From positions 1-64,000 of the forward strand of contig NZ_FZOY01000008.1 of NCBI RefSeq assembly GCF_900188335.1: a stretch of 64,000 nt of DNA, given 5' to 3'. The stretch is from Tropicimonas sediminicola (GTDB taxonomy: Bacteria > Pseudomonadota > Alphaproteobacteria > Rhodobacterales > Rhodobacteraceae). The position numbers and the translations under genes were made by a program. Below are positions 1 to 8,991 of the stretch, in pieces (positions within the stretch are counted from its first letter, which is position 1; each line of letters opens with the position of its first letter). Below the pieces are notes generated by a model. The model saw only the letters and a program-made list of their open reading frames with translations. It had not been told where the DNA came from and did no database searches.

Positions 1-226
1 TCAAATCAAGAAGGGCAAAGGTGGACGACTTTTACGCCGCCCGCAGCAGGGTCATCCCGCCGCTACCGTGGCCGACTTTCTCACCGCCGTTCTCACGCCT
101 GGCGGATTGCAACTGATGGCGCAATCGCCGCGCTGTGCCCCGCCCGTCTTGCGGAACGTTGCCGGCTGGCCTTTTCCGACGCCCTGGCGCTGCAATCTAC
201 TAAAATGACCGATCCGGCGGATCGAT

Positions 227-2017
227 CTAATCTGACTCCGCAACAAGATGACCGTCGCCGAGGTCGCGCAGGTTGACCCTCTGCGGAACCACTCCGATCG
301 GATAGATCGGTGACGGGATCTCGCCGACCGGACGGGCATAAGGTGGCCGCTTGCGGGCAGGGTCGGGTATCGGAACCGCGTCCAGTAGGCGCCTTGTATA
401 GGGATGGCGCGGATTGCCAAAGACCGCATCCCTGGTGCCCATCTCGACGATCTGGCCGAGGTACATCACCGCAAGCCGGTCAACGACGTTCTCCACAACC
501 GCCATGTCGTGGCTGATGAAGAGGTAGGATACGTGGGTTTCCTCCTGCAGTTCCTTGAGAAGCTCGAGCACCCTGGCCTGTACCGAGACGTCGAGTGCCG
601 AAACGCTCTCGTCACAGATGATGAGTTTCGGTCGCAGGGCGAGGGCGCGCGCCACGCAGATGCGTTGACGCTGCCCGCCAGAGAATTCGTGCGGGTAGCG
701 GCTCATCTGCTCCGAAGTCAGCCCGACGCGATGGAACAGTTCTTCCGCGCGCGCACGGCGCTCGGAGACGCTGCCGATGCCATGAATTTGAAGAGGCTCG
801 ATCACCGCATCTCCGACCGTCATCCTCGGATCGAGGGCAGCCATTGGATCCTGAAAGATCATCTGCACATCGCGACAGATGTCCTTGCGGCCCTGTGCCG
901 CAAGCGTCGCCAATGGCTTTCCCGCAACCTCGACGTGGCCCTCGTGCGAGACCAGCCCGGCCAACGCCTTGGCGATTGTGGACTTGCCACAGCCGCTTTC
1001 GCCGACAAGGCCAAAGGTCTCGCCGGGGCGGATATCGAAGCTCACGCCCTCGACCGCATGCACACGGTGAGTGTGTCGTCCGAAGAAGTTAGTACCGATG
1101 TCGAAATGCACCGACGCCTCGACCAGCCGGGCGACCGGAACGGGAGCCGCGGGGGGCAATGGTGCATTGCGTTCGGCCCCGGCGCCAAGCCGCGGCACGG
1201 CCGCAAGCAGGTCGCGGGTGTAGGGCTCGCGCGGGGCCGTGAAGAGGGTGCTAACCGGGCCGGCCTCGATCATGCGCCCAGCCTTCATCACCACGGCGTG
1301 GTCGGCACATTCGGCCACGACACCCATGTCGTGAGTAATCAGGATGATGGCGGTTCCCGTGCTTTCCTGCAGGTCGCGCAGAAGGTCCAGCACTTCGCGC
1401 TGCACCGTCACGTCGAGCGCAGTGGTCGGCTCGTCGGCAATCAGCAGCGACGGGTGCATGGCCAGCGCCATCGCGATCATCACGCGCTGACGCATGCCGC
1501 CCGAGAGCTCGTGCGGGTATTGCGCCATCCGACGCTCCGGCTCGGAAATCCGCACTTGGCGCAAGGCTTCGACAGCCGCGGCGCGGGCCTCGCGCAGCGC
1601 CAGGGCTTCATGGGCGCGGATTGCCTCGACCAACTGGTTGCCGATCGAATGGACCGGGTTGAGCGAGGTCATCGGCTCCTGAAAGATCATCGCCACCTTC
1701 GCGCCCCGGTAGGCGCGCATCTGCCGCTCGGAGAGCGACAGCAGGTCCGTCCCGTCGAGCAGTGCCTGCCCCCGGGAAACCGACACGTTGTTCGGCAAAA
1801 GACCCATCAGTGCCAGCGACGTGATCGACTTGCCCGACCCGCTCTCACCGGCGATGGCCAGTGTCTCGCCAGCGCGCAGATCGAAGCTCAATCCCGAGAC
1901 GAGGGGGCGCACGACGCCTCGGTCCCGCACCGTGACGGTCAGGTCTCGCACCGCGAGCAGTGTATCGTTGGCCGCCCCCTTGTCGGGGGCGACCATGGTC
2001 TTGGCGGCTGCCGTCAT
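227..2017 (-). CDS. Peptide/amide ABC transporter, fused DppD-DppF ATPase
   Basis: This 596-residue protein carries two complete ABC ATPase domains in tandem, as in DppDF/OppDF/GsiA-type fusions. It should power the importer encoded just upstream from the cytoplasmic face. The first domain has Walker A GESGSGKS at about residues 57-64 and signature LSGGMRQR; the second has Walker A GESGCGKS and signature FSGGQRQR. Each ends in the oligopeptide-transporter C-terminal extension (PYTRDLL and PYTRRLL). The start ATG overlaps the acetamidase stop codon by 4 bp (ATGA), so it is the last gene of a translationally coupled operon that begins with amiC. The family is very secure. The substrate is inferred from the neighbours to be an amide or short peptide. 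Confidence 0.93.
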   Translation of the reverse strand: MTAAAKTMVAPDKGAANDTLLAVRDLTVTVRDRGVVRPLVSGLSFDLRAGETLAIAGESGSGKSITSLALMGLLPNNVSVSRGQALLDGTDLLSLSERQMRAYRGAKVAMIFQEPMTSLNPVHSIGNQLVEAIRAHEALALREARAAAVEALRQVRISEPERRMAQYPHELSGGMRQRVMIAMALAMHPSLLIADEPTTALDVTVQREVLDLLRDLQESTGTAIILITHDMGVVAECADHAVVMKAGRMIEAGPVSTLFTAPREPYTRDLLAAVPRLGAGAERNAPLPPAAPVPVARLVEASVHFDIGTNFFGRHTHRVHAVEGVSFDIRPGETFGLVGESGCGKSTIAKALAGLVSHEGHVEVAGKPLATLAAQGRKDICRDVQMIFQDPMAALDPRMTVGDAVIEPLQIHGIGSVSERRARAEELFHRVGLTSEQMSRYPHEFSGGQRQRICVARALALRPKLIICDESVSALDVSVQARVLELLKELQEETHVSYLFISHDMAVVENVVDRLAVMYLGQIVEMGTRDAVFGNPRHPYTRRLLDAVPIPDPARKRPPYARPVGEIPSPIYPIGVVPQRVNLRDLGDGHLVAESD

Positions 2018-2973
2018 TCTAGCACCACGCGTGGGAAATAGAACGACACAACCCAGTTGGGCATGTCGACGATCTCGGAAATCCGAAGATCGCCGCAGGT
2101 CGACACCAGCATGTAAGCATCGACTGGCGACATGGCGTAGCGGGCGGAGAGAAGGTCAATCATTCCGGAAACGGCTTCTCGGGCCCCGGCCATCAGGTCG
2201 GGGCCGACCCCGGTGGTCACCTCGTAGCCCTTGGTGTCGAGATGCCGTGTCACCGGCCCCGGAGTGGTGAAACGCGGCATCCTGAGGTTCGCCCCCTTCA
2301 CCAGGTCGAGAGTGAGCGTCACGTCCATCGGACTTTCAATGGCCGTTCCGCAGACCTCTCCGTCACCCTGCGCGGCATGGGTATCCCCGACCGAGAAGAG
2401 CGCCCCCGGCACCTCGACCGGCAGATAGAGCTCGGTGCCGGTGGCGATGTCGCGAATGTCGAGGTTGCCGCCGGTGCGCCGCGGCGGCACGATCGAGTGC
2501 AGCCCCGGCTCGGCCTGGGCCACGCCGATCGTTCCGGTGAACGGTTTGAGCGGTACACGCCCGTGATCGGCCCAGAGCGCCGGCTCCAAGGTCTCGGCAT
2601 CGTATTTCCAAATCGTTAAAGCCGGTTCCGTGAACTGGTCTGCCAGCAGGCCGAAGCCCGGGATGTTGGCGGTCCAGCCCCAGGCCGTGCCTGCGTCCTT
2701 GCGGGGCGCGAACCCCTCGATGGTGATCTTTAGCGCATCTCCAGGCTCGGCGCCGTCAATGTAGATCGGCCCCGAAACCGGGTTGATCTTGCCGAAATCC
2801 AGCGCCTTCACATCGGCGATGGTGCTCGACGGGCCAAGCTGGCCCGCCGAAGAATCCATGCAGTTGAACAGGATCGTGGCTCCCGGAGCGACCGTCTCGG
2901 CCGGGGCAATGGAATTGTCCCAGCCGAAATGGTGCTGCGCCCCGTGAATCGTGTAGTCGCAGTTCTTGCACAT
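2014..2973 (-). CDS. fmdA: Acetamidase/formamidase family amidohydrolase (FmdA/AmdA)
   Basis: The 319-residue product matches the FmdA_AmdA family, which hydrolyses short aliphatic amides such as formamide or acetamide to ammonia and the carboxylate in the cytoplasm. The family-typical N-terminus (HHFGWDNSIAPA), the central GDTHAAQGDGEVCGTAIE segment and the terminal VSTCGDLRISEIVDMP segment are all readable. It starts four bases after the binding-protein stop and overlaps the ATPase start. Sitting inside an AmiC/AmiR-controlled transporter operon, it is the likely catabolic output of the system: amide imported, then hydrolysed. This differs from the nitrilase-type AmiE of Pseudomonas, so the pairing with AmiC/AmiR is notable. 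Exact substrate is unknown. Confidence 0.92.
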   Translation of the reverse strand: MCKNCDYTIHGAQHHFGWDNSIAPAETVAPGATILFNCMDSSAGQLGPSSTIADVKALDFGKINPVSGPIYIDGAEPGDALKITIEGFAPRKDAGTAWGWTANIPGFGLLADQFTEPALTIWKYDAETLEPALWADHGRVPLKPFTGTIGVAQAEPGLHSIVPPRRTGGNLDIRDIATGTELYLPVEVPGALFSVGDTHAAQGDGEVCGTAIESPMDVTLTLDLVKGANLRMPRFTTPGPVTRHLDTKGYEVTTGVGPDLMAGAREAVSGMIDLLSARYAMSPVDAYMLVSTCGDLRISEIVDMPNWVVSFYFPRVVLE

Positions 2974-2977
2974 GGCC

Positions 2978-4597
2978 TTACTCGGTCACGAAGACGTAGT
3001 CGTAGTTCACCGGGATGGAGACCGGATCGACATAAAGCGCGTCATCGCCACCCATCCTCTCGGACTTCATGGTGTAGCGCTGCTCGTTGAAGACCGGCAC
3101 CCAGGGCGCCTGCTCCATCACCTTCATGTAGACGTCGGACCACATCTTGAGCCGCTCGGACGCCGACGGATCGGTGAAGCTGTCGGCTTCGGTCGCCATA
3201 GCGTCGATGCTCTCGTCGCAGAACTTGGACCAGTTCCAACCGCCCTCGCCGGCGCCAGCGCAACCGAGGATCGGGCCGTAGAAGTTGGAGGGATCGGGGA
3301 AGTCCGCGATCCAGGCCATGCCGCCGGACCAGATCATCGGCGCCTCGCCCGCGCCACCGGCCTCGATCACGTTGGCCTGCGCAAGGGAGCGGATCTCGAC
3401 GTCCACGCCGATTGCCTTGAGATCCTGCTGGATCGCCTGAGCGATGCGCGGGTTGGGATCGGTGTTCATGACGTAGAGTTCGGTCGAGAAGCCGTCGGCA
3501 AGACCCGCCTCGGCCAGTTTCGCCTTGGCCGCCTCGACGTCGAAGGCGAAGCCCGCATAGCCCTCGGTATAGCCCGGCATCGACGGCGGCAACGGCTGAG
3601 TGGCGGGCACGGCGCGTCCGTTGATGATCTGGGTGATGCGCTCCTTGTTGATGGCCATGTTGATGGCCTCACGCACTTCGAGCTTGTCCAGCGGTTCGAT
3701 GCCCACGTTCAGAGTGATGTAGCCGGTATGAAGCTGGCCACCTTCGACCACGCGGGCGGCCTGCGCCGGATCGCCCATGACTTCCTGGAACTTCGCGGGT
3801 GGGATGCCATCGCCGGGCACGTCGACTTCGCCCTGCTGAAGACGCAGCAACGCGACGATCGGTTCCTGGCCGACCTCGAAGGTCACGCCGTCCAGGTAGG
3901 GCACGCCCTCACGCCAGTAATCCGCGTTTTTTTCGAAAACCAGACGCTGGCCGATCGTCCACTCGCCGAGCTTGAACGCGCCGGTGCCGACCGGGTTCTT
4001 GCCGAAGTCGGTGCCGAATTCGTCGACGGCTTCCTTAGGTACGATCGAGGCGAAGTTCAGCGCCATGACGTGCAGGAAGGTGGCGTCGGGCCGCGACAGG
4101 GTGATCCTGACGGTCTTCGGATCGACCACCTCGACACCGGATAGGGTGTCGGCCTCGCCCGAGGAAATCGCGTCGAAACCGGCGATCGAAGCGAAGAAGC
4201 CCGCGCCCGGCGATTGCGTTTCCGGCGTGGTCACGCGGTCGAGCGAATACTTCACGTCCTCCGCAGTCATCTCGCGGCCGTTGTGGAATGTGACGCCCTC
4301 GCGCAGCGTGAAGGTGAAGACGGTGCCGTCCTCGCTCACCTCGTAGCTTTCCGCCAGGCCCGGGCGCAGTTCGGTGGTTCCGGGGACGTAGTCCATCAGC
4401 CCGTCGAACAGCGACTTGATCATCGACCAGTTCTGCCAGTCGTAGCCGATCGCCGGGTCGAGCGTGGCGACGTCATCCTTGTATGTGATCGTGATCATGC
4501 CGCCCGGGGTGGCGTTCGGATCGGGCGTGTATTCCTGTGCGAGACCGGGGATCGCCGAAGCGACCAGAATTGCGGTCGATGTGAGAAGTGCCTTCAT
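2978..4597 (-). CDS. Periplasmic substrate-binding protein, DppA/OppA family (SBP_bac_5)
   Basis: This 539-residue protein begins with a clear Sec signal peptide (hydrophobic core ALLTSTAILVASAIPG, probable cleavage after GLA near residue 20). It then reads as a family-5 extracytoplasmic solute-binding protein with FTLREGVTFHNG and DVKYSLDRV motifs near the N-terminal third. The frame stays open upstream, but the chosen ATG has a good GGGAG Shine-Dalgarno about 8 bp before it and gives the signal peptide directly. It delivers substrate to the DppBC permeases encoded immediately upstream. A GC-rich hairpin lies between dppB and this gene, a common arrangement for raising binding-protein mRNA stability. 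Substrate class (amide, urea-like or short peptide) is inferred only from amiC, amiR and fmdA. Confidence 0.92.
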   Translation of the reverse strand: MKALLTSTAILVASAIPGLAQEYTPDPNATPGGMITITYKDDVATLDPAIGYDWQNWSMIKSLFDGLMDYVPGTTELRPGLAESYEVSEDGTVFTFTLREGVTFHNGREMTAEDVKYSLDRVTTPETQSPGAGFFASIAGFDAISSGEADTLSGVEVVDPKTVRITLSRPDATFLHVMALNFASIVPKEAVDEFGTDFGKNPVGTGAFKLGEWTIGQRLVFEKNADYWREGVPYLDGVTFEVGQEPIVALLRLQQGEVDVPGDGIPPAKFQEVMGDPAQAARVVEGGQLHTGYITLNVGIEPLDKLEVREAINMAINKERITQIINGRAVPATQPLPPSMPGYTEGYAGFAFDVEAAKAKLAEAGLADGFSTELYVMNTDPNPRIAQAIQQDLKAIGVDVEIRSLAQANVIEAGGAGEAPMIWSGGMAWIADFPDPSNFYGPILGCAGAGEGGWNWSKFCDESIDAMATEADSFTDPSASERLKMWSDVYMKVMEQAPWVPVFNEQRYTMKSERMGGDDALYVDPVSIPVNYDYVFVTE

Positions 4598-4629
4598 TTC
4601 ATTCTCCCTGTTGGTGGGGGTGGAAATTG

Positions 4630-4650
4630 CCCCCGACTTGCTCGCGGGGG
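4630..4650 (-). promoter_or_regulatory. Intergenic hairpin between dppB and binding-protein gene
   Basis: CCCCCG and CGGGGG arms are separated by 9 nt in the 68-bp gap between dppB and the binding-protein gene. There is no T tract, so an mRNA stabiliser or processing stop that raises binding-protein expression is more likely than a full terminator. Function is inferred. Confidence 0.45.
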
Positions 4651-4665
4651 TGGTGGTAATAAGGG

Positions 4666-5586
4666 TCAGCGCAACTTGATGCGTGGATCGATCATAGGGG
4701 TGATAAGGTCGGCCAGCAGATTGCCGAGCACGATGGCCGTGGCCGAGACCATCGTGACGCCCATGATCACGGGAATGTCGACGCGTTGGATCGCCTGCCA
4801 CGCGAGCTGGCCGATGCCGGGCCAGCCGAAGACACTCTCGACCACGACGATCCCGCCCATGAAGATCCCGATGTCGATTCCGATCATCGCGATGATGGGA
4901 AGAATGGCGTTGGGCAGCGCGTGGCGCAGCAGGATGCGGCGCCGGGTCAGGCCCTTGGCGCGGGCAGTGCGAATGTAATCCTGACGCAGCACATCGACCA
5001 TCGACGAGCGCATCATCCGGCTGTACCAGCCCGACCCCATGATCCCCAGCGTGATCGCCGGCAGGACGAGATGGGCGAAAGTCCCGTAGCCCCCGATCGG
5101 GAACCACCCAAGCTGCACCGCGAACAGGTAGAGAAGCAGGAGTCCCACCACGAACTGGGGAGCGGAAACCGCAACGAAGCTTGTGACCATCAACCCCTGA
5201 TCGAGCGGACGGCCGCGGAACACCGCGGCGACGACGCCTAGGGTAAGCCCGATCAGCAATTCGCAAACGATGCCACCCAGCATAAGAAGAAGTGTCGCCG
5301 GCAGGCGCGAAGCGATCAGCGTGGCAACCTCCGTCTTTTGCAGATAGCTGCGTCCCATGTCGCCTTGGACCAGACCGGACAGGTAGCGCCAGTACTGCAC
5401 CAGCAAGGGCTGATCGAGGCCGAGCTGATGGCGGATGTTCTCGACCGTCTGCGCCGTGGCCGAACGCCCCGCAATCTGCCGCACCGGATCGGCGGGGAGC
5501 ACGTAGAGCAGCAAAAAGGTGATGAAACTGACGCCGAGCAGGATCAGCGCGGACTGGACCAGCCGACGGGTTAGGTATCCCAGCAT
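4666..5586 (-). CDS. ABC transporter permease, DppB family
   Basis: The 306-residue integral membrane protein is a DppB/OppB-type permease (BPD_transp_1). It has the typical N-terminal helix MLGYLTRRLVQSALILLGVSF, a periplasmic segment, and five further hydrophobic helices. The cytoplasmic coupling loop TARAKGLTRRRILLRHALPNA is the EAA-type motif that contacts the ATPase. Start was set at the ATG that overlaps the dppC stop codon by one base (TGATG), rather than the longer open frame. It forms a heterodimer channel with DppC and works with the fused ATPase at the end of the operon. Confidence 0.93.
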   Translation of the reverse strand: MLGYLTRRLVQSALILLGVSFITFLLLYVLPADPVRQIAGRSATAQTVENIRHQLGLDQPLLVQYWRYLSGLVQGDMGRSYLQKTEVATLIASRLPATLLLMLGGIVCELLIGLTLGVVAAVFRGRPLDQGLMVTSFVAVSAPQFVVGLLLLYLFAVQLGWFPIGGYGTFAHLVLPAITLGIMGSGWYSRMMRSSMVDVLRQDYIRTARAKGLTRRRILLRHALPNAILPIIAMIGIDIGIFMGGIVVVESVFGWPGIGQLAWQAIQRVDIPVIMGVTMVSATAIVLGNLLADLITPMIDPRIKLR

Positions 5587-6476
5587 CAGTCGTTGCCCCT
5601 CTGCGTTGGGTCCAGAACGTCGCGCAGCGCGTCCCCGACGAGATTGAAAGCGAGCGCCAGAAGCAGGATCGCGGCGCCGGGAATGAAGACCAGCCACGGC
5701 GCGGCCTGGAAGTAGGTCTGGTTCTCGAAGATGATGTTGCCCCACGATGGCGTCGGCGGCTGCACACCGACCCCGAGGAAGCTCAGCGTCGCCTCAAGCA
5801 GGACCGTCACCGAGATGCCGAGCGTCCCCCACACGATCAGCGTCGGGACGAGGTGCGGAAGGATATGACGGAACAGGATGCGCGCGCTCGAGGCGCCGAG
5901 CGTCTTCTCTGCGGCGATGAACTCGCGCTCCGAAAGGCTGGTTGTCTCGGTGTAGACCACCCGTGCGGTCTGGACCCAGTTTACCAGCGCGATCACCATC
6001 GCGACTATCCAGAGTGAAGGCTGGAATACCGCGGCGAGGCAGATAGCCAGCAGCAGCGCCGGGAATGCCATCATCAGATCGGTGAAGCGCATGAGCACGG
6101 CCCCGACCCATCCCCGCAAGAAACCGGCCAGCACCCCGACCAACGTGCCAATAACAAGCGCCACGCCATTGGCCACGACCCCGATAACGAGCGAGGTCCG
6201 GGCGCCGTAGAGCATCCGTGTGAACAGGTCGCGCCCGAGCAGATCGGTCCCCATGAGGAAGGCGCCTCCCGGCGGCATCGGCTCGCCGTAGAGGGTCAAC
6301 CCATCGAATAGCTGTTCGTCCGGTTCGAACGGCGCAATCCACGGTGCAAGAACCGCTCCGCCGACCACGATGACGATGATTGCGAGGCCTAGAAGCGCCA
6401 GCTTGCGCCGCATCAGGCGGCGGAGCGCACCCGCGGTGGCAGCCCGAGGTGAGGAGAGGTCCGCGACGTCAGCCAT
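5586..6476 (-). CDS. ABC transporter permease, DppC family
   Basis: The 296-residue protein is a DppC/OppC-type permease. It has an N-terminal cytoplasmic segment and first helix (KLALLGLAIIVIVVGGAVLA), the family hallmark HLMGTDxLGRD in the form FLMGTDLLGRDLFTR, and an EAA loop (AAEKTLGASSARILFRHILP) near residue 190. It is the partner of DppB in the membrane pore. Its start overlaps the end of the ANTAR regulator gene by 8 bp, and its stop overlaps the dppB start, so regulator and transporter are translated as one coupled unit. Confidence 0.93.
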   Translation of the reverse strand: MADVADLSSPRAATAGALRRLMRRKLALLGLAIIVIVVGGAVLAPWIAPFEPDEQLFDGLTLYGEPMPPGGAFLMGTDLLGRDLFTRMLYGARTSLVIGVVANGVALVIGTLVGVLAGFLRGWVGAVLMRFTDLMMAFPALLLAICLAAVFQPSLWIVAMVIALVNWVQTARVVYTETTSLSEREFIAAEKTLGASSARILFRHILPHLVPTLIVWGTLGISVTVLLEATLSFLGVGVQPPTPSWGNIIFENQTYFQAAPWLVFIPGAAILLLALAFNLVGDALRDVLDPTQRGND

Positions 6477-7071
6477 GGTCGCTCTCGCTCTTCTGCAAGG
6501 GCTTGCCGGAGTTCACGATCCGACTGGCGGCCTCCTCGAAACTCACGCGCCAAGCCATCGCCATTCCGCGCAGCTGCTCGTAGGCCTCGTCTTCGGACTT
6601 CCCGCGCTCGGCGAGAATGGCCACAGCCTGAACGACGGTCTGACGCTGGCCGAGCCGTCTGCGCAGGCTGTCGATCTCGCCAGCCAGATCCACGCGGGCA
6701 TCGAAGGTCGCGCGGGCGATCAGAAGCGCCGAGTACACGCCGCTGTCGCCAACCGGTTTGAGAATCTGGGCGTCGGCCCCGAAATTCATCAACCACTCGA
6801 TCCGCCCGGGAGCCTCCGAACCCACGAGCGCAATTGTCGGGATCGGCGCCTCGCCCGGCTCCCAGGGGAACTGGTCGTCGAAGGCCGTGTCGACATCGAT
6901 GAAGAGATAGTCCGCGGCCCGGGCCGAGGCCGGAAGGTCCGGCCAGTGGCAATCGACCTCGAGACCGATCGCCAGGAGTTGGCGCTCCAGCGCGGTGACC
7001 GTTTCATGGGGGCGATGCAGGATCGCCGCCCGCGCGCCACCCAGGTTCGGGATTCGCAGCCGGCGTCTCAT
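6469..7071 (-). CDS. amiR: AmiR/NasT-type ANTAR-domain transcription antiterminator
   Basis: This 200-residue protein resembles AmiR: a receiver-like N-terminal half without an obvious phosphorylation site, a helical linker, and a C-terminal ANTAR domain at about residues 130-190 (VDLAGEIDSLRRRLGQRQTV, AVAILAERGKSEDEAYEQLR, AASRIV). ANTAR domains bind paired hexaloop hairpins in leader RNA and prevent termination. In Pseudomonas, AmiC holds AmiR silent until an amide binds. Here amiR overlaps the amiC stop by 4 bp (ATGA) and dppC by 8 bp, so the same sensor-antiterminator logic probably controls this transporter operon. The RNA target should lie upstream of amiC. Confidence 0.9.
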   Translation of the reverse strand: MRRRLRIPNLGGARAAILHRPHETVTALERQLLAIGLEVDCHWPDLPASARAADYLFIDVDTAFDDQFPWEPGEAPIPTIALVGSEAPGRIEWLMNFGADAQILKPVGDSGVYSALLIARATFDARVDLAGEIDSLRRRLGQRQTVVQAVAILAERGKSEDEAYEQLRGMAMAWRVSFEEAASRIVNSGKPLQKSESDHG

Positions 7072-8168
7072 TTCACCACCCTGAGTGACACGGCTGCCGG
7101 CTCCCGCTCACGGGTCAGGTAGGGGTCGCCTTCCACGGGCTGCTCGGTCCAGAGGGGCACGAAGGCGCCCTCGCGCACCTGTGCGATGGCGACCGGCAGG
7201 CTCACATGGTGGGTGCGCGCGCTGATCCCGATCCGCGCCGCCCGCGGCTGCGCAAGCAACTGTTGCAGCGAGAGGTACTCGGCGCCGGGATTGCTTGACA
7301 ACAGCCCGGCCAACATCATTACCGAGGCGTGTGCCGCGGCTTCGAGAGAGGAGCCGAAGTCCTCCCGCTCCCCGTTGCCTGGCAGCGCCGGATGCAGGCC
7401 GCGGAACCAGGGGCCGGCCGAGATGACCTCTTCCGCGCTCGGCCCGATGGTTGGCAATTCGCATTCCGTCAGGTTGCACGACAGAACCGGGCAGTGACCG
7501 GCCCGGAAGAACGGGTCGAGCTGACGAAGCTTTGCAATGGCGGCGAGGAACGCGTATTGCGAAGGCCCGATCAACTGGTTCAGCACAAAATCCGGCCTCA
7601 GATCGGCGATTTCCTCGACGATGCGCTCGATCTCGGTGGAGCCGAGCGGAAGGTAGCGCTCGCCCAGCACCTCGCCGCCGTTGCGTGCGCCGATTTCCCG
7701 CGCCAGCCGGTTCATCTCCCAGCCCCAGATGTAGTTAGAGCCGGTCAGGTAACTGCGCCGGCCAAACTGGGAGAAGGCGTAGTCGAGCAGCGGAAGGAGG
7801 TGCTGGTTCGGGCATGCATGGGAATAGACGATGCGGTCTGAGGCCTCGAATCCCTCGTACGGGGTCGGATACCAGAGCACGCCATCCATGCGCTCCAGCG
7901 CCGGGATGACCTCCTTGCGGCTCCAAGAGGTGGTGCAGCCGATGACATGGCGCGCGCTGCTGTCACGAAGGATCTCCTCGCATAGCGGCGCGTAGGCATC
8001 GATATTGCCTGCCGGATCGCGTTCGATCGGATTGAAGCGCACATCGAGCGAGTCGTCCGCGTTCACCTGCTCGACCGCCTTCAGTGCCCCCGTCCTGCTC
8101 GCTTCGCTGAGCAGGCGGTAGGTCCCGGAGCGGGAGAACAGTATACCGAGGTCGATTTCGCGCGTCAC
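7068..8168 (-). CDS. amiC: AmiC-like amide-sensing regulator (periplasmic-binding-protein fold)
   Basis: The 366-residue product matches AmiC/UrtA-type Peripla_BP_5 proteins and lacks a signal peptide, as expected for the cytoplasmic amide sensor AmiC. Diagnostic segments are LGILFSRSGTYRLLSEASRTGA near the N-terminus, CTTSWSRKEVIPALER, VLWYPTPYEGFE, and GSNYIWGWEMNRLAREI in the middle. The frame continues upstream, but the GTG at this position has GGAGAG just before it and gives the family-typical N-terminus VTREIDLGILFS. It is first in the operon and overlaps amiR by 4 bp. It probably binds AmiR and releases it when an amide is present. A urea or short-chain amide sensor are both possible. 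Confidence 0.88.
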   Translation of the reverse strand: MTREIDLGILFSRSGTYRLLSEASRTGALKAVEQVNADDSLDVRFNPIERDPAGNIDAYAPLCEEILRDSSARHVIGCTTSWSRKEVIPALERMDGVLWYPTPYEGFEASDRIVYSHACPNQHLLPLLDYAFSQFGRRSYLTGSNYIWGWEMNRLAREIGARNGGEVLGERYLPLGSTEIERIVEEIADLRPDFVLNQLIGPSQYAFLAAIAKLRQLDPFFRAGHCPVLSCNLTECELPTIGPSAEEVISAGPWFRGLHPALPGNGEREDFGSSLEAAAHASVMMLAGLLSSNPGAEYLSLQQLLAQPRAARIGISARTHHVSLPVAIAQVREGAFVPLWTEQPVEGDPYLTREREPAAVSLRVVK

Positions 8169-8300
8169 GGCACTCTCCAAACAAAAAAGGCCCCACAGAT
8201 CCCTTCTTACCGTTCTACGGAACACAGGATCGCGAGGCGCTTTTGCCGACTATTTCCACCTCAGTGTCGGCACTGCGACCCCACCCTGTCAACAAGTCGG
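8169..8300 (-). promoter_or_regulatory. Putative amiC operon leader/promoter with antitermination features
   Basis: Read toward amiC, this stretch contains a TTGACA hexamer, a GATCC...GGATC stem enclosing a smaller GTTC-CGTA-GAAC hairpin, then GGGGCC followed by six T residues shortly before the amiC start. This resembles a leader in which an ANTAR protein could act, but I do not see a clean pair of hexaloop stems, so the assignment is tentative. Confidence 0.3.
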
Positions 8301-8722
8301 GCAACACTCACCGCCCTCTTGGCGCACTTGAAACCGCCATACGCTCAGAATTTGAGCAGAAATCGCGGCTCTCGCAGCCATGATGGCGCCTGCCGCGTCG
8401 CGATGGGTGCGCGCCGGCTCAATGTCGAGCGGCAATGAGATGCGAATCCTGTGCAAATGGTTCCCATGATGCCACCGGCCCATGGGGTGGACCCGTAGGA
8501 CCGGACACGATCCGGCGCCGATCAGGCCGGTGGCATCCGAAGCGAATCGGGGTGCTTGCTCTCGTTCCTCAGCCCAATGACCGTGGCGGGAGGCAACGGG
8601 GCGCGTTTTTTCGAGGGGACGGGAACGGAAATACCATCTGGCTCAGAGTTTTTGGCTCCCGAACCAATGTCCGCAATCCGGGCCCGGGGTGGCATTGCCC
8701 CGGCCGCCACCTGTCCCGGCTC

Positions 8723-8950
8723 TCAACAGGCCGCTGCCACGATAATCTCGACCTTCAGGTCAGGCCGGGCAAGCCGCGCATCCGTCCGGAGATAGTCGAC
8801 TGAGCTCCTCGGCGGCCTTGATCGCGGCACTGTGGCCGGCGAATTCGGGAACCTTGGCACCGCCGATCCCCGCGCTGTCGCCGGCGACCTCCACGACGAT
8901 CGCATGGAAAAAATCGGCCAGGCGCACTTGTGCATGTTGAGCTACTAGGC
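8723..8950 (-). pseudogene. Possible frameshifted gene remnant
   Basis: On the minus strand one frame reads a protein-like segment (VRLADFFHAIVVEVAGDSAG, then AKVPEFAGHSAAIKAAEELS) that soon stops. A neighbouring frame continues in similar style (DARLARPDLKVEIIVAAAC) to a TGA. Joining them needs one frameshift near 8780-8800. I do not recognise the family and the upstream part is missing. It may be coincidental coding-like sequence. Confidence 0.25.
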
Positions 8951-8991
8951 CCCGCTCGCGGCGGCCGAGCAGGACATCAAGGCCGCGCCTC

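Noticed and set aside
2-208. Open frame entering from the left edge (ends WPFPTPWRCNLLK)
   Set aside because: No domain or family recognised and the start is outside the window; it may be a gene tail or chance frame in GC-rich DNA.
404-2041. Long plus-strand open frame opposite the DppDF ATPase
   Set aside because: Antisense shadow of a secure gene. It has no ribosome binding site and no domain, and long antisense frames are common at this base composition.
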